The notes beneath the pieces were generated by a model. The model had not been told where the DNA came from. It made no database searches and saw nothing but the letters and a program-made list of their open reading frames with translations. From Cladorhizidae sp. MBARI D1340-BT2 (Eukaryota > Porifera > Demospongiae > Poecilosclerida > Cladorhizidae), in the NCBI GenBank assembly GCA_028752905.1, contig JAQNBH010000251.1:642501-706500 (forward strand): a stretch of DNA of 64,000 bases, in the 5' to 3' direction. Below are positions 1 to 12,679 of this stretch, piece after piece (within the stretch, counting starts at the first letter, position 1; every line of letters starts with the position of its first letter). A program made the position numbers and the translations under genes.

Positions 1-530
1 TTGTGCTAAACATATTAGCTTCATAGATTCTCTACACTTCAATTAATAGACTTGATATATAGCTCTAAAGGTAGGCCTCTCTCTGTTCTCTCTCTTGATA
101 TATTCTGCATACTTCACAGTAATGGACTTGATAGAATCACAAGATAGGTTTCTCTCTGCTCTCTCTTGATGCTAAATATGTTAGCTTCATGGATTCTCCA
201 AACTTCATTGATATATAGCTATTAAGACAGGTCTCTCTCTGTGCTCTCTGTTGATACCAAAAATCCATTTATTATGCACACTTCACTGTAATGGTCTTGA
301 TATGACTCGAAGGATAGGTTTCTCTATGTGTTCTCTATCTTGATGCTAAACATGTTAGCTTCGTAGATTATCCACACTTCACTGAATAGACTTGATGTAA
401 AGCTATTAAGATAGGACTCTCTAAGTGCTCTCTCTTGATACAAACATCCATATATTCTGCACACTTCACTGTAATGGACTTGATATGATTCGAATGATAG
501 GTTTCATTATGTGTTCTCTATCTTGATATT
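1..530 (+). repeat. Partial satellite unit (monomers B, C, D1) at window edge
   Basis: This is the 3' part of a long unit cut by the window start. Monomer B is at about 3-167, C at 168-341 and D1 at 342-530. It matches the end of the unit that starts at 32107, including a rare T at 'ATGGTCTTG' near 291 and the non-A-run version of monomer C (CAAAAATCC). It differs by lacking 13 bp in monomer B near position 99 and by having CATATTAGC instead of CATGTTAGC at the start. Because B lacks those bases it is 165 bp rather than 178 bp. Confidence 0.9.
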
Positions 531-1623
531 TGCCCTAATTTGGTCTATATGTTTCTCATTTCCCCCCCAAAAATCTTGTTTTTTTGCCGTAAAGCTCATA
601 ACTTTTCTAAACTTTATCCAAAAAAGATAATTTTTATATCACCGGATAGCCCTTCTAATTATCTGTCTTTTGTACGTGCCAAATTTTTGAGTACTCTAAG
701 TATTAGCAAGTTATGGTGATTTGAAGTGGTAAGGTTTGCGATATTTCCTGGCGTTTACCAGTTGCCAAAGCGGTGGCCTGCCAGTGAAAAACCACTACAT
801 TTATTGATAATCTGTTGATATGTTGCAGATAAGGGCCTTCTCTATCAGTTGACAAAATCTGGGACTTTGGTCTTGTTAATTAGGGCAGTTATGAATTGTA
901 CTCTTACTTGATGGTAAACATGTTAGCTTCGTAGATTATCCACACTTCACTGAATAGAGTTGATGTATAGCTATTAAGATAGGACTCTCTAAGTGCTCTC
1001 TCTTGATACCAAACATCCATATATTCTGCACACTTCACTGTAATGGACTTGCAAGATAGGTATCTCTCAGTGTTCTCTATCTTGTGCTAAACATGTTAGC
1101 TTCATAGATTCTCTACACTTCAATTAATAGACTTGATATATAGCTCTAAAGGTAGGCCTCTCTCTGTTCTCTCTCTTGATACCAAACATCCGTATATTCT
1201 GCATACTTCACAGTAATGGACTTGATAGAATCACAAGATAGGTTTCTCTCTGCTCTCTCTTGATGCTAAATATGTTAGCTTCATGGATTCTCCAAACTTC
1301 ATTGATATATAGCTATTAAGACAGGTCTCTCTCTGTGCTCTCTGTTGATACAAAAAAACATTTATTATGCATACTTCACTGTAATGGACTTGATATGACT
1401 CGAAGGATAGGTTTCTCTATGTGTTCTCTATCTTGATGCTAAACATGTTAGCTTCGTAGATTATCCACACTTCACTGAATAGACTTGATGTAAAGCTATT
1501 AAGATAGGACTCTCTAAGTGCTCTCTCTTGATACAAACATCCATATATTCTGCACACTTAACTGTAATGGACTTGATATGATTCGAATGATAGGTTTCAT
1601 TATGTGTTCTCTATCTTGATATT
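531..1623 (+). repeat. Reference 1093-bp unit (core + A + B + C + D1)
   Basis: The parts in order are core 531-909 (379 bp), monomer A 910-1083 (174), B 1084-1261 (178), C 1262-1434 (173) and D1 1435-1623 (189), summing to 1093. Each monomer start aligns at GATGCTAAA or a close variant followed by TTAGCTTC. The core is of the type with GGGACTTTGG near its 3' end, which in this window normally precedes monomer A. Exact monomer boundaries are a convention, since tandem repeats have no natural start. Confidence 0.92.
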
Positions 1624-2190
1624 TGCCCTAATTTGGTCTATATGTTTCTCATTTTCCCCCCAAAAATCTTGTTTTTTTGCCGTAAAGCTCATAACTGTTC
1701 TACACTTTACCCCAAAAAGATAATTTTTATATCACCGGATAGCCCTTCTAATTATCTGTCTTTTGTACGTGCCAAAAGTTTGAGTACTCTAAGTATTAGC
1801 AAGTTATGGTGATTTGAAGTGGTAAGGTTTGCGATATTTCCTGGCGTTTTCCAGTTGCCAAAGCGGTGGCCTGCCAGTGAAAAACCACTACATTTATTGA
1901 TAATCTGTTGACATGTTGCAGATAAGGGCCTTCTCTATCAGTTGACAAAATCTGGGACATGGTCTTGTTAATTAGGGCAGTTATGAATTGTACTCTTACT
2001 TGATGCTAAACATGTTAGCTTCGTAGATTATCCACACTTCACTGAATAGACTTGATGTAAAGCTATTAAGATAGGACTCTCTAAGTGCTCTCTCTTGATA
2101 CAAACATCCATATATTCTGCACACTTCACTGTAATGGACTTGATATGATTCGAATGATAGGTTTCATTATGTGTTCTCTATCTTGATATT
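1624..2190 (+). repeat. Reference 567-bp unit (core + D1 only)
   Basis: The core is 1624-2001 (378 bp) and one D1 monomer fills 2002-2190 (189 bp). Relative to the 1093-bp unit it lacks exactly three monomers (A, B, C). Its core is a recognisable subtype with GGGACATGG, GTTGACATG and GCCAAAAGTTT. D1 here has CACTTCACTG, whereas D1 of the preceding long unit in most dimers has CACTTAACTG. It most likely arose by unequal exchange between an A and a D1 monomer, which share nearly all of their first 145 or so bases. Eighteen such units occur in the window. Confidence 0.92.
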
Positions 2191-5100
2191 TGCCCTAATT
2201 TGGTCTATATGTTTCTCATTTTCCCCCCAAAAATCTTGTTTTTTTGCCGTAAAGCTCATAACTTTTCTAAACTTTATCCAAAAAAGATAATTTTTATATC
2301 ACCGGATAGCCCTTCTAATTATCTGTCTTTTGTACGTGCCAAATTTTTGAGTACTCTAAGTATTAGCAAGTTATGGTGATTTGAAGTGGTAAGGTTTGCG
2401 ATATTTCCTGGCGTTTTCCAGTTGCCAAAGCGGTGGCCTGCCAGTGAAAAACCACTACATTTATTGATAATCTGTTGATATGTTGCAGATAAGGGCCTTC
2501 TCTATCAGTTGACAAAATCTGGGACTTTGGTCTTGTTAATTAGGGCAGTTATGAATTGTACTCTTACTTGATGGTAAACATGTTAGCTTCGTAGATTATC
2601 CACACTTCACTGAATAGAGTTGATGTATAGCTATTAAGATAGGACTCTCTAAGTGCTCTCTCTTGATACCAAACATCCATATATTCTGCACACTTCACTG
2701 TAATGGACTTGCAAGATAGGTATCTCTCAGTGTTCTCTATCTTGTGCTAAACATGTTAGCTTCATAGATTCTCTACACTTCAATTAATAGACTTGATATA
2801 TAGCTCTAAAGGTAGGCCTCTCTCTGTTCTCTCTCTTGATACCAAACATCCGTATATTCTGCATACTTCACAGTAATGGACTTGATAGAATCACAAGATA
2901 GGTTTCTCTCTGCTCTCTCTTGATGCTAAATATGTTAGCTTCATGGATTCTCCAAACTTCATTGATATATAGCTATTAAGACAGGTCTCTCTCTGTGCTC
3001 TCTGTTGATACAAAAAAACATTTATTATGCATACTTCACTGTAATGGACTTGATATGACTCGAAGGATAGGTTTCTCTATGTGTTCTCTATCTTGATGCT
3101 AAACATGTTAGCTTCGTAGATTATCCACACTTCACTGAATAGACTTGATGTAAAGCTATTAAGATAGGACTCTCTAAGTGCTCTCTCTTGATACAAACAT
3201 CCATATATTCTGCACACTTAACTGTAATGGACTTGATATGATTCGAATGATAGGTTTCATTATGTGTTCTCTATCTTGATATTTGCCCTAATTTGGTCTA
3301 TATGTTTCTCATTTTCCCCCCAAAAATCTTGTTTTTTTGCCGTAAAGCTCATAACTGTTCTACACTTTACCCAAAAAAGATAATTTTTATATCACCGGAT
3401 AGCCCTTCTAATTATCTGTCTTTTGTACGTGCCAAAAGTTTGAGTACTCTAAGTATTAGCAAGTTATGGTGATTTGAAGTGGTAAGGTTTGCGATATTTC
3501 CTGGCATTTTCCAGTTGCCAAAGCGGTGGCCTGCCAGTGAAAAACCACTACATTTATTGATAATCTGTTGACATGTTGCAGATAAGGGCCTTCTCTATCA
3601 GTTGACAAAATCTGGGACATGGTCTTGTTAATTAGGGCAGTTATGAATTGTACTCTTACTTGATGCTAAACATGTTAGCTTCGTAGATTATCCACACTTC
3701 ACTGAATAGACTTGATGTAAAGCTATTAAGATAGGACTCTCTAAGTGCTCTCTCTTGATACAAACATCCATATATTCTGCACACTTCACTGTAATGGACT
3801 TGATATGATTCGAATGATAGGTTTCATTATGTGTTCTCTATCTTGATATTTGCCCTAATTTGGTCTATATGTTTCTCATTTTCCCCCCAAAAATCTTGTT
3901 TTTTTGCCGTAAAGCTCATAACTTTTCTAAACTTTATCCAAAAAAGATAATTTTTATATCACCGGATAGCCCTTCTAATTATCTGTCTTTTGTACGTGCC
4001 AAATTTTTGAGTACTCTAAGTATTAGCAAGTTATGGTGATTTGAAGTGGTAAGGTTTGCGATATTTCCTGGCGTTTTCCAGTTGCCAAAGCGGTGGCCTG
4101 CCAGTGAAAAACCACTACATTTATTGATAATCTGTTGATATGTTGCAGATAAGGGCCTTCTCTATCAGTTGACAAAATCTGGGACTTTGGTCTTGTTAAT
4201 TAGGGCAGTTATGAATTGTACTCTTACTTGATGGTAAACATGTTAGCTTCGTAGATTATCCACACTTCACTGAATAGAGTTGATGTATAGCTATTAAGAT
4301 AGGACTCTCTAAGTGCTCTCTCTTGATACCAAACATCCATATATTCTGCACACTTCACTGTAATGGACTTGCAAGATAGGTATCTCTCAGTGTTCTCTAT
4401 CTTGTGCTAAACATGTTAGCTTCATAGATTCTCTACACTTCAATTAATAGACTTGATATATAGCTCTAAAGGTAGGCCTCTCTCTGTTCTCTCTCTTGAT
4501 ACCAAACATCCGTATATTCTGCATACTTCACAGTAATGGACTTGATAGAATCACAAGATAGGTTTCTCTCTGCTCTCTCTTGATGCTAAATATGTTAGCT
4601 TCATGGATTCTCCAAACTTCATTGATATATAGCTATTAAGACAGGTCTCTCTCTGTGCTCTCTGTTGATACAAAAAAACATTTATTATGCATACTTCACT
4701 GTAATGGACTTGATATGACTCGAAGGATAGGTTTCTCTATGTGTTCTCTATCTTGATGCTAAACATGTTAGCTTCGTAGATTATCCACACTTCACTGAAT
4801 AGACTTGATGTAAAGCTATTAAGATAGGACTCTCTAAGTGCTCTCTCTTGATACAAACATCCATATATTCTGCACACTTAACTGTAATGGACTTGATATG
4901 ATTCGAATGATAGGTTTCATTATGTGTTCTCTATCTTGATATTTGCCCTAATTTGGTCTATATGTTTCTCATTTTCCCCCCAAAAATCTTGTTTTTTTGC
5001 CGTAAAGCTCATAACTGTTCTACACTTTACCCAAAAAAGATAATTTTTATATCACCGGATAGCCCTTCTAATTATCTGTCTTTTGTATGTGCCAAAAGTT

Positions 5101-8100
5101 TGAGTACTCTAAGTATTAGCAAGTTATGGTGATTTGAAGTGGTAAGGTTTGCGATATTTCCTGGCGTTTTCCAGTTGCCAAAGCGGTGGCCTGCCAGTGA
5201 AAAACCACTACATTTATTGATAATCTGTTGACATGTTGCAGATAAGGGCCTTCTCTATCAGTTGACAAAATCTGGGACATGGTCTTGTTAATTAGGGCAG
5301 TTATGAATTGTACTCTTACTTGATGCTAAACATGTTAGCTTCGTAGATTATCCACACTTCACTGAATAGACTTGATGTAAAGCTATTAAGATAGGACTCT
5401 CTAAGTGCTCTCTCTTGATACAAACATCCATATATTCTGCACACTTCACTGTAATGGACTTGATATGATTCGAATGATAGGTTTCATTATGTGTTCTCTA
5501 TCTTGATATTTGCCCTAATTTGGTCTATATGTTTCTCATTTTCCCCCCAAAAATCTTGTTTTTTTGCCGTAAAGCTCATAACTTTTCTAAACTTTATCCA
5601 AAAAAGATAATTTTTATATCACCGGATAGCCCTTCTAATTATCTGTCTTTTGTACGTGCCAAATTTTTGAGTACTCTAAGTATTAGCAAGTTATGGTGAT
5701 TTGAAGTGGTAAGGTTTGCGATATTTCCTGGCGTTTTCCAGTTGCCAAAGCGGTGGCCTGCCAGTGAAAAACCACTACATTTATTGATAATCTGTTGATA
5801 TGTTGCAGATAAGGGCCTTCTCTATCAGTTGACAAAATCTGGGACTTTGGTCTTGTTAATTAGGGCAGTTATGAATTGTACTCTTACTTGATGGTAAACA
5901 TGTTAGCTTCGTAGATTATCCACACTTCACTGAATAGAGTTGATGTATAGCTATTAAGATAGGACTCTCTAAGTGCTCTCTCTTGATACCAAACATCCAT
6001 ATATTCTGCACACTTCACTGTAATGGACTTGCAAGATAGGTATCTCTCAGTGTTCTCTATCTTGTGCTAAACATGTTAGCTTCATAGATTCTCTACACTT
6101 CAATTAATAGACTTGATATATAGCTCTAAAGGTAGGCCTCTCTCTGTTCTCTCTCTTGATACCAAACATCCGTATATTCTGCATACTTCACAGTAATGGA
6201 CTTGATAGAATCACAAGATAGGTTTCTCTCTGCTCTCTCTTGATGCTAAATATGTTAGCTTCATGGATTCTCCAAACTTCATTGATATATAGCTATTAAG
6301 ACAGGTCTCTCTCTGTGCTCTCTGTTGATACAAAAAAACATTTATTATGCATACTTCACTGTAATGGACTTGATATGACTCGAAGGATAGGTTTCTCTAT
6401 GTGTTCTCTATCTTGATGCTAAACATGTTAGCTTCGTAGATTATCCACACTTCACTGAATAGACTTGATGTAAAGCTATTAAGATAGGACTCTCTAAGTG
6501 CTCTCTCTTGATACAAACATCCATATATTCTGCACACTTAACTGTAATGGACTTGATATGATTCGAATGATAGGTTTCATTATGTGTTCTCTATCTTGAT
6601 ATTTGCCCTAATTTGGTCTATATGTTTCTCATTTTCCCCCCAAAAATCTTGTTTTTTTGCCGTAAAGCTCATAACTGTTCTACACTTTACCCAAAAAAGA
6701 TAATTTTTATATCACCGGATAGCCCTTCTAATTATCTGTCTTTTGTACGTGCCAAAAGTTTGAGTACTCTAAGTATTAGCAAGTTATGATGATTTGAAGT
6801 GGTAAGGTTTGCGATATTTCCTGGCGTTTTCCAGTTGCCAAAGCGGTGGCCTGCCAGTGAAAAACCACTACATTTATTGATAATCTGTTGACATGTTGCA
6901 GATAAGGGCCTTCTCTATCAGTTGACAAAATCTGGGACATGGTCTTGTTAATTAGGGCAGTTATGAATTGTACTCTTACTTGATGCTAAACATGTTAGCT
7001 TCGTAGATTATCCACACTTCACTGAATAGACTTGATGTAAAGCTATTAAGATAGGACTCTCTAAGTGCTCTCTCTTGATACAAACATCCATATATTCTGC
7101 ACACTTCACTGTAATGGACTTGATATGATTCGAATGATAGGTTTCATTATGTGTTCTCTATCTTGATATTTGCCCTAATTTGGTCTATATGTTTCTCATT
7201 TTCCCCCCAAAAATCTTGTTTTTTTGCCGTAAAGCTCATAACTTTTCTAAACTTTATCCAAAAAAGATAATTTTTATATCACCGGATAGCCCTTCTAATT
7301 ATCTGTCTTTTGTACGTGCCAAATTTTTGAGTACTCTAAGTATTAGCAAGTTATGGTGATTTGAAGTGGTAAGGTTTGCGATATTTCCTGGCGTTTTCCA
7401 GTTGCCAAAGCGGTGGCCTGCCAGTGAAAAACCACTACATTTATTGATAATCTGTTGATATGTTGCAGATAAGGGCCTTCTCTATCAGTTGACAAAATCT
7501 GGGACTTTGGTCTTGTTAATTAGGGCAGTTATGAATTGTACTCTTACTTGATGGTAAACATGTTAGCTTCGTAGATTATCCACACTTCACTGAATAGAGT
7601 TGATGTATAGCTATTAAGATAGGACTCTCTAAGTGCTCTCTCTTGATACCAAACATCCATATATTCTGCACACTTCACTGTAATGGACTTGCAAGATAGG
7701 TATCTCTCAGTGTTCTCTATCTTGTGCTAAACATGTTAGCTTCATAGATTCTCTACACTTCAATTAATAGACTTGATATATAGCTCTAAAGGTAGGCCTC
7801 TCTCTGTTCTCTCTCTTGATACCAAACATCCGTATATTCTGCATACTTCACAGTAATGGACTTGATAGAATCACAAGATAGGTTTCTCTCTGCTCTCTCT
7901 TGATGCTAAATATGTTAGCTTCATGGATTCTCCAAACTTCATTGATATATAGCTATTAAGACAGGTCTCTCTCTGTGCTCTCTGTTGATACAAAAAAACA
8001 TTTATTATGCATACTTCACTGTAATGGACTTGATATGACTCGAAGGATAGGTTTCTCTATGTGTTCTCTATCTTGATGCTAAACATGTTAGCTTCGTAGA

Positions 8101-8830
8101 TTATCCACACTTCACTGAATAGACTTGATGTAAAGCTATTAAGATAGGACTCTCTAAGTGCTCTCTCTTGATACAAACATCCATATATTCTGCACACTTA
8201 ACTGTAATGGACTTGATATGATTCGAATGATAGGTTTCATTATGTGTTCTCTATCTTGATATTTGCCCTAATTTGGTCTATATGTTTCTCATTTTCCCCC
8301 CAAAAATCTTGTTTTTTTGCCGTAAAGCTCATAACTGTTCTACACTTTACCCAAAAAAGATAATTTTTATATCACCGGATAGCCCTTCTAATTATCTGTC
8401 TTTTGTATGTGCCAAAAGTTTGAGTACTCTAAGTATTAGCAAGTTATGGTGATTTGAAGTGGTAAGGTTTGCGATATTTCCTGGCGTTTTCCAGTTGCCA
8501 AAGCGGTGGCCTGCCAGTGAAAAACCACTACATTTATTGATAATCTGTTGACATGTTGCAGATAAGGGCCTTCTCTATCAGTTGACAAAATCTGGGACAT
8601 GGTCTTGTTAATTAGGGCAGTTATGAATTGTACTCTTACTTGATGCTAAACATGTTAGCTTCGTAGATTATCCACACTTCACTGAATAGACTTGATGTAA
8701 AGCTATTAAGATAGGACTCTCTAAGTGCTCTCTCTTGATACAAACATCCATATATTCTGCACACTTCACTGTAATGGACTTGATATGATTCGAATGATAG
8801 GTTTCATTATGTGTTCTCTATCTTGATATT

Positions 8831-9924
8831 TGCCCTAATTTGGTCTATATGTTTCTCATTTTCCCCCCAAAAATCTTGTTTTTTTGCCGTAAAGCTCATA
8901 ACTTTTCTAAACTTTATCCAAAAAAGATAATTTTTATATCACCGGATAGCCCTTCTAATTATCTGTCTTTTGTACGTGCCAAATTTTTGAGTACTCTAAG
9001 TATTAGCAAGTTATGGTGATTTGAAGTGGTAAGGTTTGCGATATTTCCTGGCGTTTTCCAGTTGCCAAAGCGGTGGCCTGCCAGTGAAAAACCACTACAT
9101 TTATTGATAATCTGTTGATATGTTGCAGATAAGGGCCTTCTCTATCAGTTGACAAAATCTGGGACTTTGGTCTTGTTAATTAGGGCAGTTATGAATTGTA
9201 CTCTTACTTGATGGTAAACATGTTAGCTTCGTAGATTATCCACACTTCACTGAATAGAGTTGATGTATAGCTATTAAGATAGGACTCTCTAAGTGCTCTC
9301 TCTTGATACCAAACATCCATATATTCTGCACACTTCACTGTAATGGACTTGCAAGATAGGTATCTCTCAGTGTTCTCTATCTTGTGCTAAACATGTTAGC
9401 TTCATAGATTCTCTACACTTCAATTAATAGACTTGATATATAGCTCTAAAGGTAGGCCTCTCTCTGTTCTCTCTCTTGATACCAAACATCCGTATATTCT
9501 GCATACTTCACAGTAATGGACTTGATAGAATCACAAGATAGGTTTCTCTCTGCTCTCTCTTGATGCTAAATATGTTAGCTTCATGGATTCTCCAAACTTC
9601 ATTGATATATAGCTATTAAGACAGGTCTCTCTCTGTGCTCTCTGTTGATACAAAAAACATTTATTATGCATACTTCACTGTAATGGACTTGATATGACTC
9701 GAATGATAGGTTTCTCTATGTGTTCTCTATCTTGATGCTAGACAGGTTAGCTTCATAGATTCTCCACACTTCACTGAATAAACTTGATATATATCTATTA
9801 AGATTGGTCTCTCCCTGTGCTCTCTGTTGATATCAAACATCCATAATATTCTGCAAACTTCACTGTAATGGACTTGATATGATTCGAATGATAGGTTTCA
9901 TTATGTGTTCTCTATCTTGATATT
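8831..9924 (+). repeat. 1094-bp unit ending in D2
   Basis: The core resembles those of the preceding dimers, but the last monomer is D2 (GATGCTAGACAGG, TATATATCTATTAAGATTGG, CTCCCTGTGC), not D1. It interrupts the 1660-bp dimer series and is followed by one more dimer. The same order is found at 43161-44254 in the second round. Confidence 0.92.
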
Positions 9925-11585
9925 TGCCCTAATTTGGTCTATATGTTTCTCATTTTCCCCCCAAAAATCTTGTTTTTTTGCCGTAAAGCTCATAACTTTT
10001 CTAAACTTTATCCAAAAAAGATAATTTTTATATCACCGGATAGCCCTTCTAATTATCTGTCTTTTGTACGTGCCAAATTTTTGAGTACTCTAAGTATTAG
10101 CAAGTTATGGTGATTTGAAGTGGTAAGGTTTGCGATATTTCCTGGCGTTTTCCAGTTGCCAAAGCGGTGGCCTGCCAGTGAAAAACCACTACATTTATTG
10201 ATAATCTGTTGATATGTTGCAGATAAGGGCCTTCTCTATCAGTTGACAAAATCTGGGACTTTGGTCTTGTTAATTAGGGCAGTTATGAATTGTACTCTTA
10301 CTTGATGGTAAACATGTTAGCTTCGTAGATTATCCACACTTCACTGAATAGAGTTGATGTATAGCTATTAAGATAGGACTCTCTAAGTGCTCTCTCTTGA
10401 TACCAAACATCCATATATTCTGCACACTTCACTGTAATGGACTTGCAAGATAGGTATCTCTCAGTGTTCTCTATCTTGTGCTAAACATGTTAGCTTCATA
10501 GATTCTCTACACTTCAATTAATAGACTTGATATATAGCTCTAAAGGTAGGCCTCTCTCTGTTCTCTCTCTTGATACCAAACATCCGTATATTCTGCATAC
10601 TTCACAGTAATGGACTTGATAGAATCACAAGATAGGTTTCTCTCTGCTCTCTCTTGATGCTAAATATGTTAGCTTCATGGATTCTCCAAACTTCATTGAT
10701 ATATAGCTATTAAGACAGGTCTCTCTCTGTGCTCTCTGTTGATACAAAAAAACATTTATTATGCATACTTCACTGTAATGGACTTGATATGACTCGAAGG
10801 ATAGGTTTCTCTATGTGTTCTCTATCTTGATGCTAAACATGTTAGCTTCGTAGATTATCCACACTTCACTGAATAGACTTGATGTAAAGCTATTAAGATA
10901 GGACTCTCTAAGTGCTCTCTCTTGATACAAACATCCATATATTCTGCACACTTAACTGTAATGGACTTGATATGATTCGAATGATAGGTTTCATTATGTG
11001 TTCTCTATCTTGATATTTGCCCTAATTTGGTCTATATGTTTCTCATTTTCCCCCCAAAAATCTTGTTTTTTTTGCCGTAAAGCTCATAACTGTTCTACAC
11101 TTTACCCAAAAAAGATAATTTTTATATCACCGGATAGCCCTTCTAATTATCTGTCTTTTGTATGTGCCAAAAGTTTGAGTACTCTAAGTATTAGCAAGTT
11201 ATGGTGATTTGAAGTGGTAAGGTTTGCGATATTTCCTGGCGTTTTCCAGTTGCCAAAGCGGTGGCCTGCCAGTGAAAAACCACTACATTTATTGATAATC
11301 TGTTGACATGTTGCAGATAAGGGCCTTCTCTATCAGTTGACAAAATCTGGGACATGGTCTTGTTAATTAGGGCAGTTATGAATTGTACTCTTACTTGATG
11401 CTAAACATGTTAGCTTCGTAGATTATCCACACTTCACTGAATAGACTTGATGTAAAGCTATTAAGATAGGACTCTCTAAGTGCTCTCTCTTGATACAAAC
11501 ATCCATATATTCTGCACACTTCACTGTAATGGACTTGATATGATTCGAATGATAGGTTTCATTATGTGTTCTCTATCTTGATATT
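9925..11585 (+). repeat. Isolated 1660-type dimer (1093 + 568)
   Basis: The long unit is 9925-11017 and the short unit 11018-11585. The short unit is 568 bp because its T run at 11066-11073 has eight T. The counterpart at 45348 and the other short units of this subtype have seven. The extra T joins two reading frames and creates a 69-codon frame from a GTG at 10998, which stops at TGA near 11205; this is not a gene. The short-unit core carries TGTATGTGCC near 11163. Confidence 0.92.
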
Positions 11586-12679
11586 TGCCCTAATTTGGTC
11601 TATATGTTTCTCATTTTCCCCCCAAAAATCTTGTTTTTTTGCCGTAAAGCTCATAACTTTTCTAAACTTTATCCAAAAAAGATAATTTTTATATCACCGG
11701 ATAGCCCTTCTAATTATCTGTCTTTTGTACGTGCCAAATTTTTGAGTACTCTAAGTATTAGCAAGTTATGGTGATTTGAAGTGGTAAGGTTTGCGATATT
11801 TCCTGGCGTTTTCCAGTTGCCAAAGCGGTGGCCTGCCAGTGAAAAACCACTACATTTATTGATAATCTGTTGATATGTTGCAGATAAGGGCCTTCTCTAT
11901 CAGTTGACAAAATCTGGGACTTTGGTCTTGTTAATTAGGGCAGTTATGAATTGTACTCTTACTTGATGGTAAACATGTTAGCTTCGTAGATTATCCACAC
12001 TTCACTGAATAGAGTTGATGTATAGCTATTAAGATAGGACTCTCTAAGTGCTCTCTCTTGATACCAAACATCCATATATTCTGCACACTTCACTGTAATG
12101 GACTTGCAAGATAGGTATCTCTCAGTGTTCTCTATCTTGTGCTAAACATGTTAGCTTCATAGATTCTCTACACTTCAATTAATAGACTTGATATATAGCT
12201 CTAAAGGTAGGCCTCTCTCTGTTCTCTCTCTTGATACCAAACATCCGTATATTCTGCATACTTCACAGTAATGGACTTGATAGAATCACAAGATAGGTTT
12301 CTCTCTGCTCTCTCTTGATGCTAAATATGTAAGCTTCATGGATTCTCCAAACTTCATTGATATATAGCTATTAAGACAGGTCTCTCTCTGTGCTCTCTGT
12401 TGGTACCAAAAATCCATTTATTATGCACACTTCACTGTAATGGACTTGATATGACTCGAAGGATAGGTTTCTCTATGTGTTCTCTATCTTGATGCTAAAC
12501 ATGTTAGCTTCGTAGATTATCCACACTTCACTGAATAGACTTGATGTAAAGCTATTAAGATAGGACTCTCTAAGTGCTCTCTCTTGATACAAACATCCAT
12601 ATATTCTGCACACTTCACTGTAATGGACTTGATATGATTCGAATGATAGGTTTCATTATGTGTTCTCTATCTTGATATT
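11586..12679 (+). repeat. Recombinant 1094-bp unit (crossover product)
   Basis: The front part matches the unit at 45915: GAGTTGATGTATAG in A, TGTGCTAAAC and CATCCGTAT in B. The back part matches the unit at 47009: TATGTAAGC and GTTGGTACC in C, then D1. The switch lies between the CCG at 12246 and the TAAGC at 12331, an interval of about 84 bp. The unit therefore joins what are two separate adjacent units in the second round, and accounts for 1094 bp missing here. Confidence 0.88.
12247..12330. other. Mapped unequal-crossover interval (two long units fused)
   Basis: CATCCGTAT to the left and TATGTAAGC to the right belong to different parental units, which are seen intact at 45915 and 47009. 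The interval lies in the second half of monomer B and the start of C, where both parents are identical. Confidence 0.82.

Larger units (their letters stand above)
531..8830 (+). repeat. Five tandem 1660-bp dimers (1093 + 567), first round
   Basis: Dimers start at 531, 2191, 3851, 5511 and 7171, each exactly 1660 bp long. The first half is a 1093-bp unit (core+A+B+C+D1) and the second a 567-bp unit (core+D1). The copies are almost identical by eye. The first dimer is marked by seven C before AAAAATC and by GCGTTTACC in its long-unit core, and by CCCCAAAAAG in its short-unit core. Later dimers carry single markers: GGCATTTT near 3504, TTATGATGATT near 6786, and TGTATGTGCC at 5088 and 8408. Markers after the first dimer reappear 34,330 bp downstream. 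Confidence 0.95.

Noticed and set aside
1..530. Unique flank or array boundary at the window start
   Set aside because: It aligns fully with the B, C and D1 monomers of the 32107 unit; the only differences are a 13-bp loss and single bases.
10998..11207. 69-codon frame from a GTG start
   Set aside because: It exists only because of an eighth T in a homopolymer, is absent from the matching unit at 45348, and spans the monomer/core boundary.
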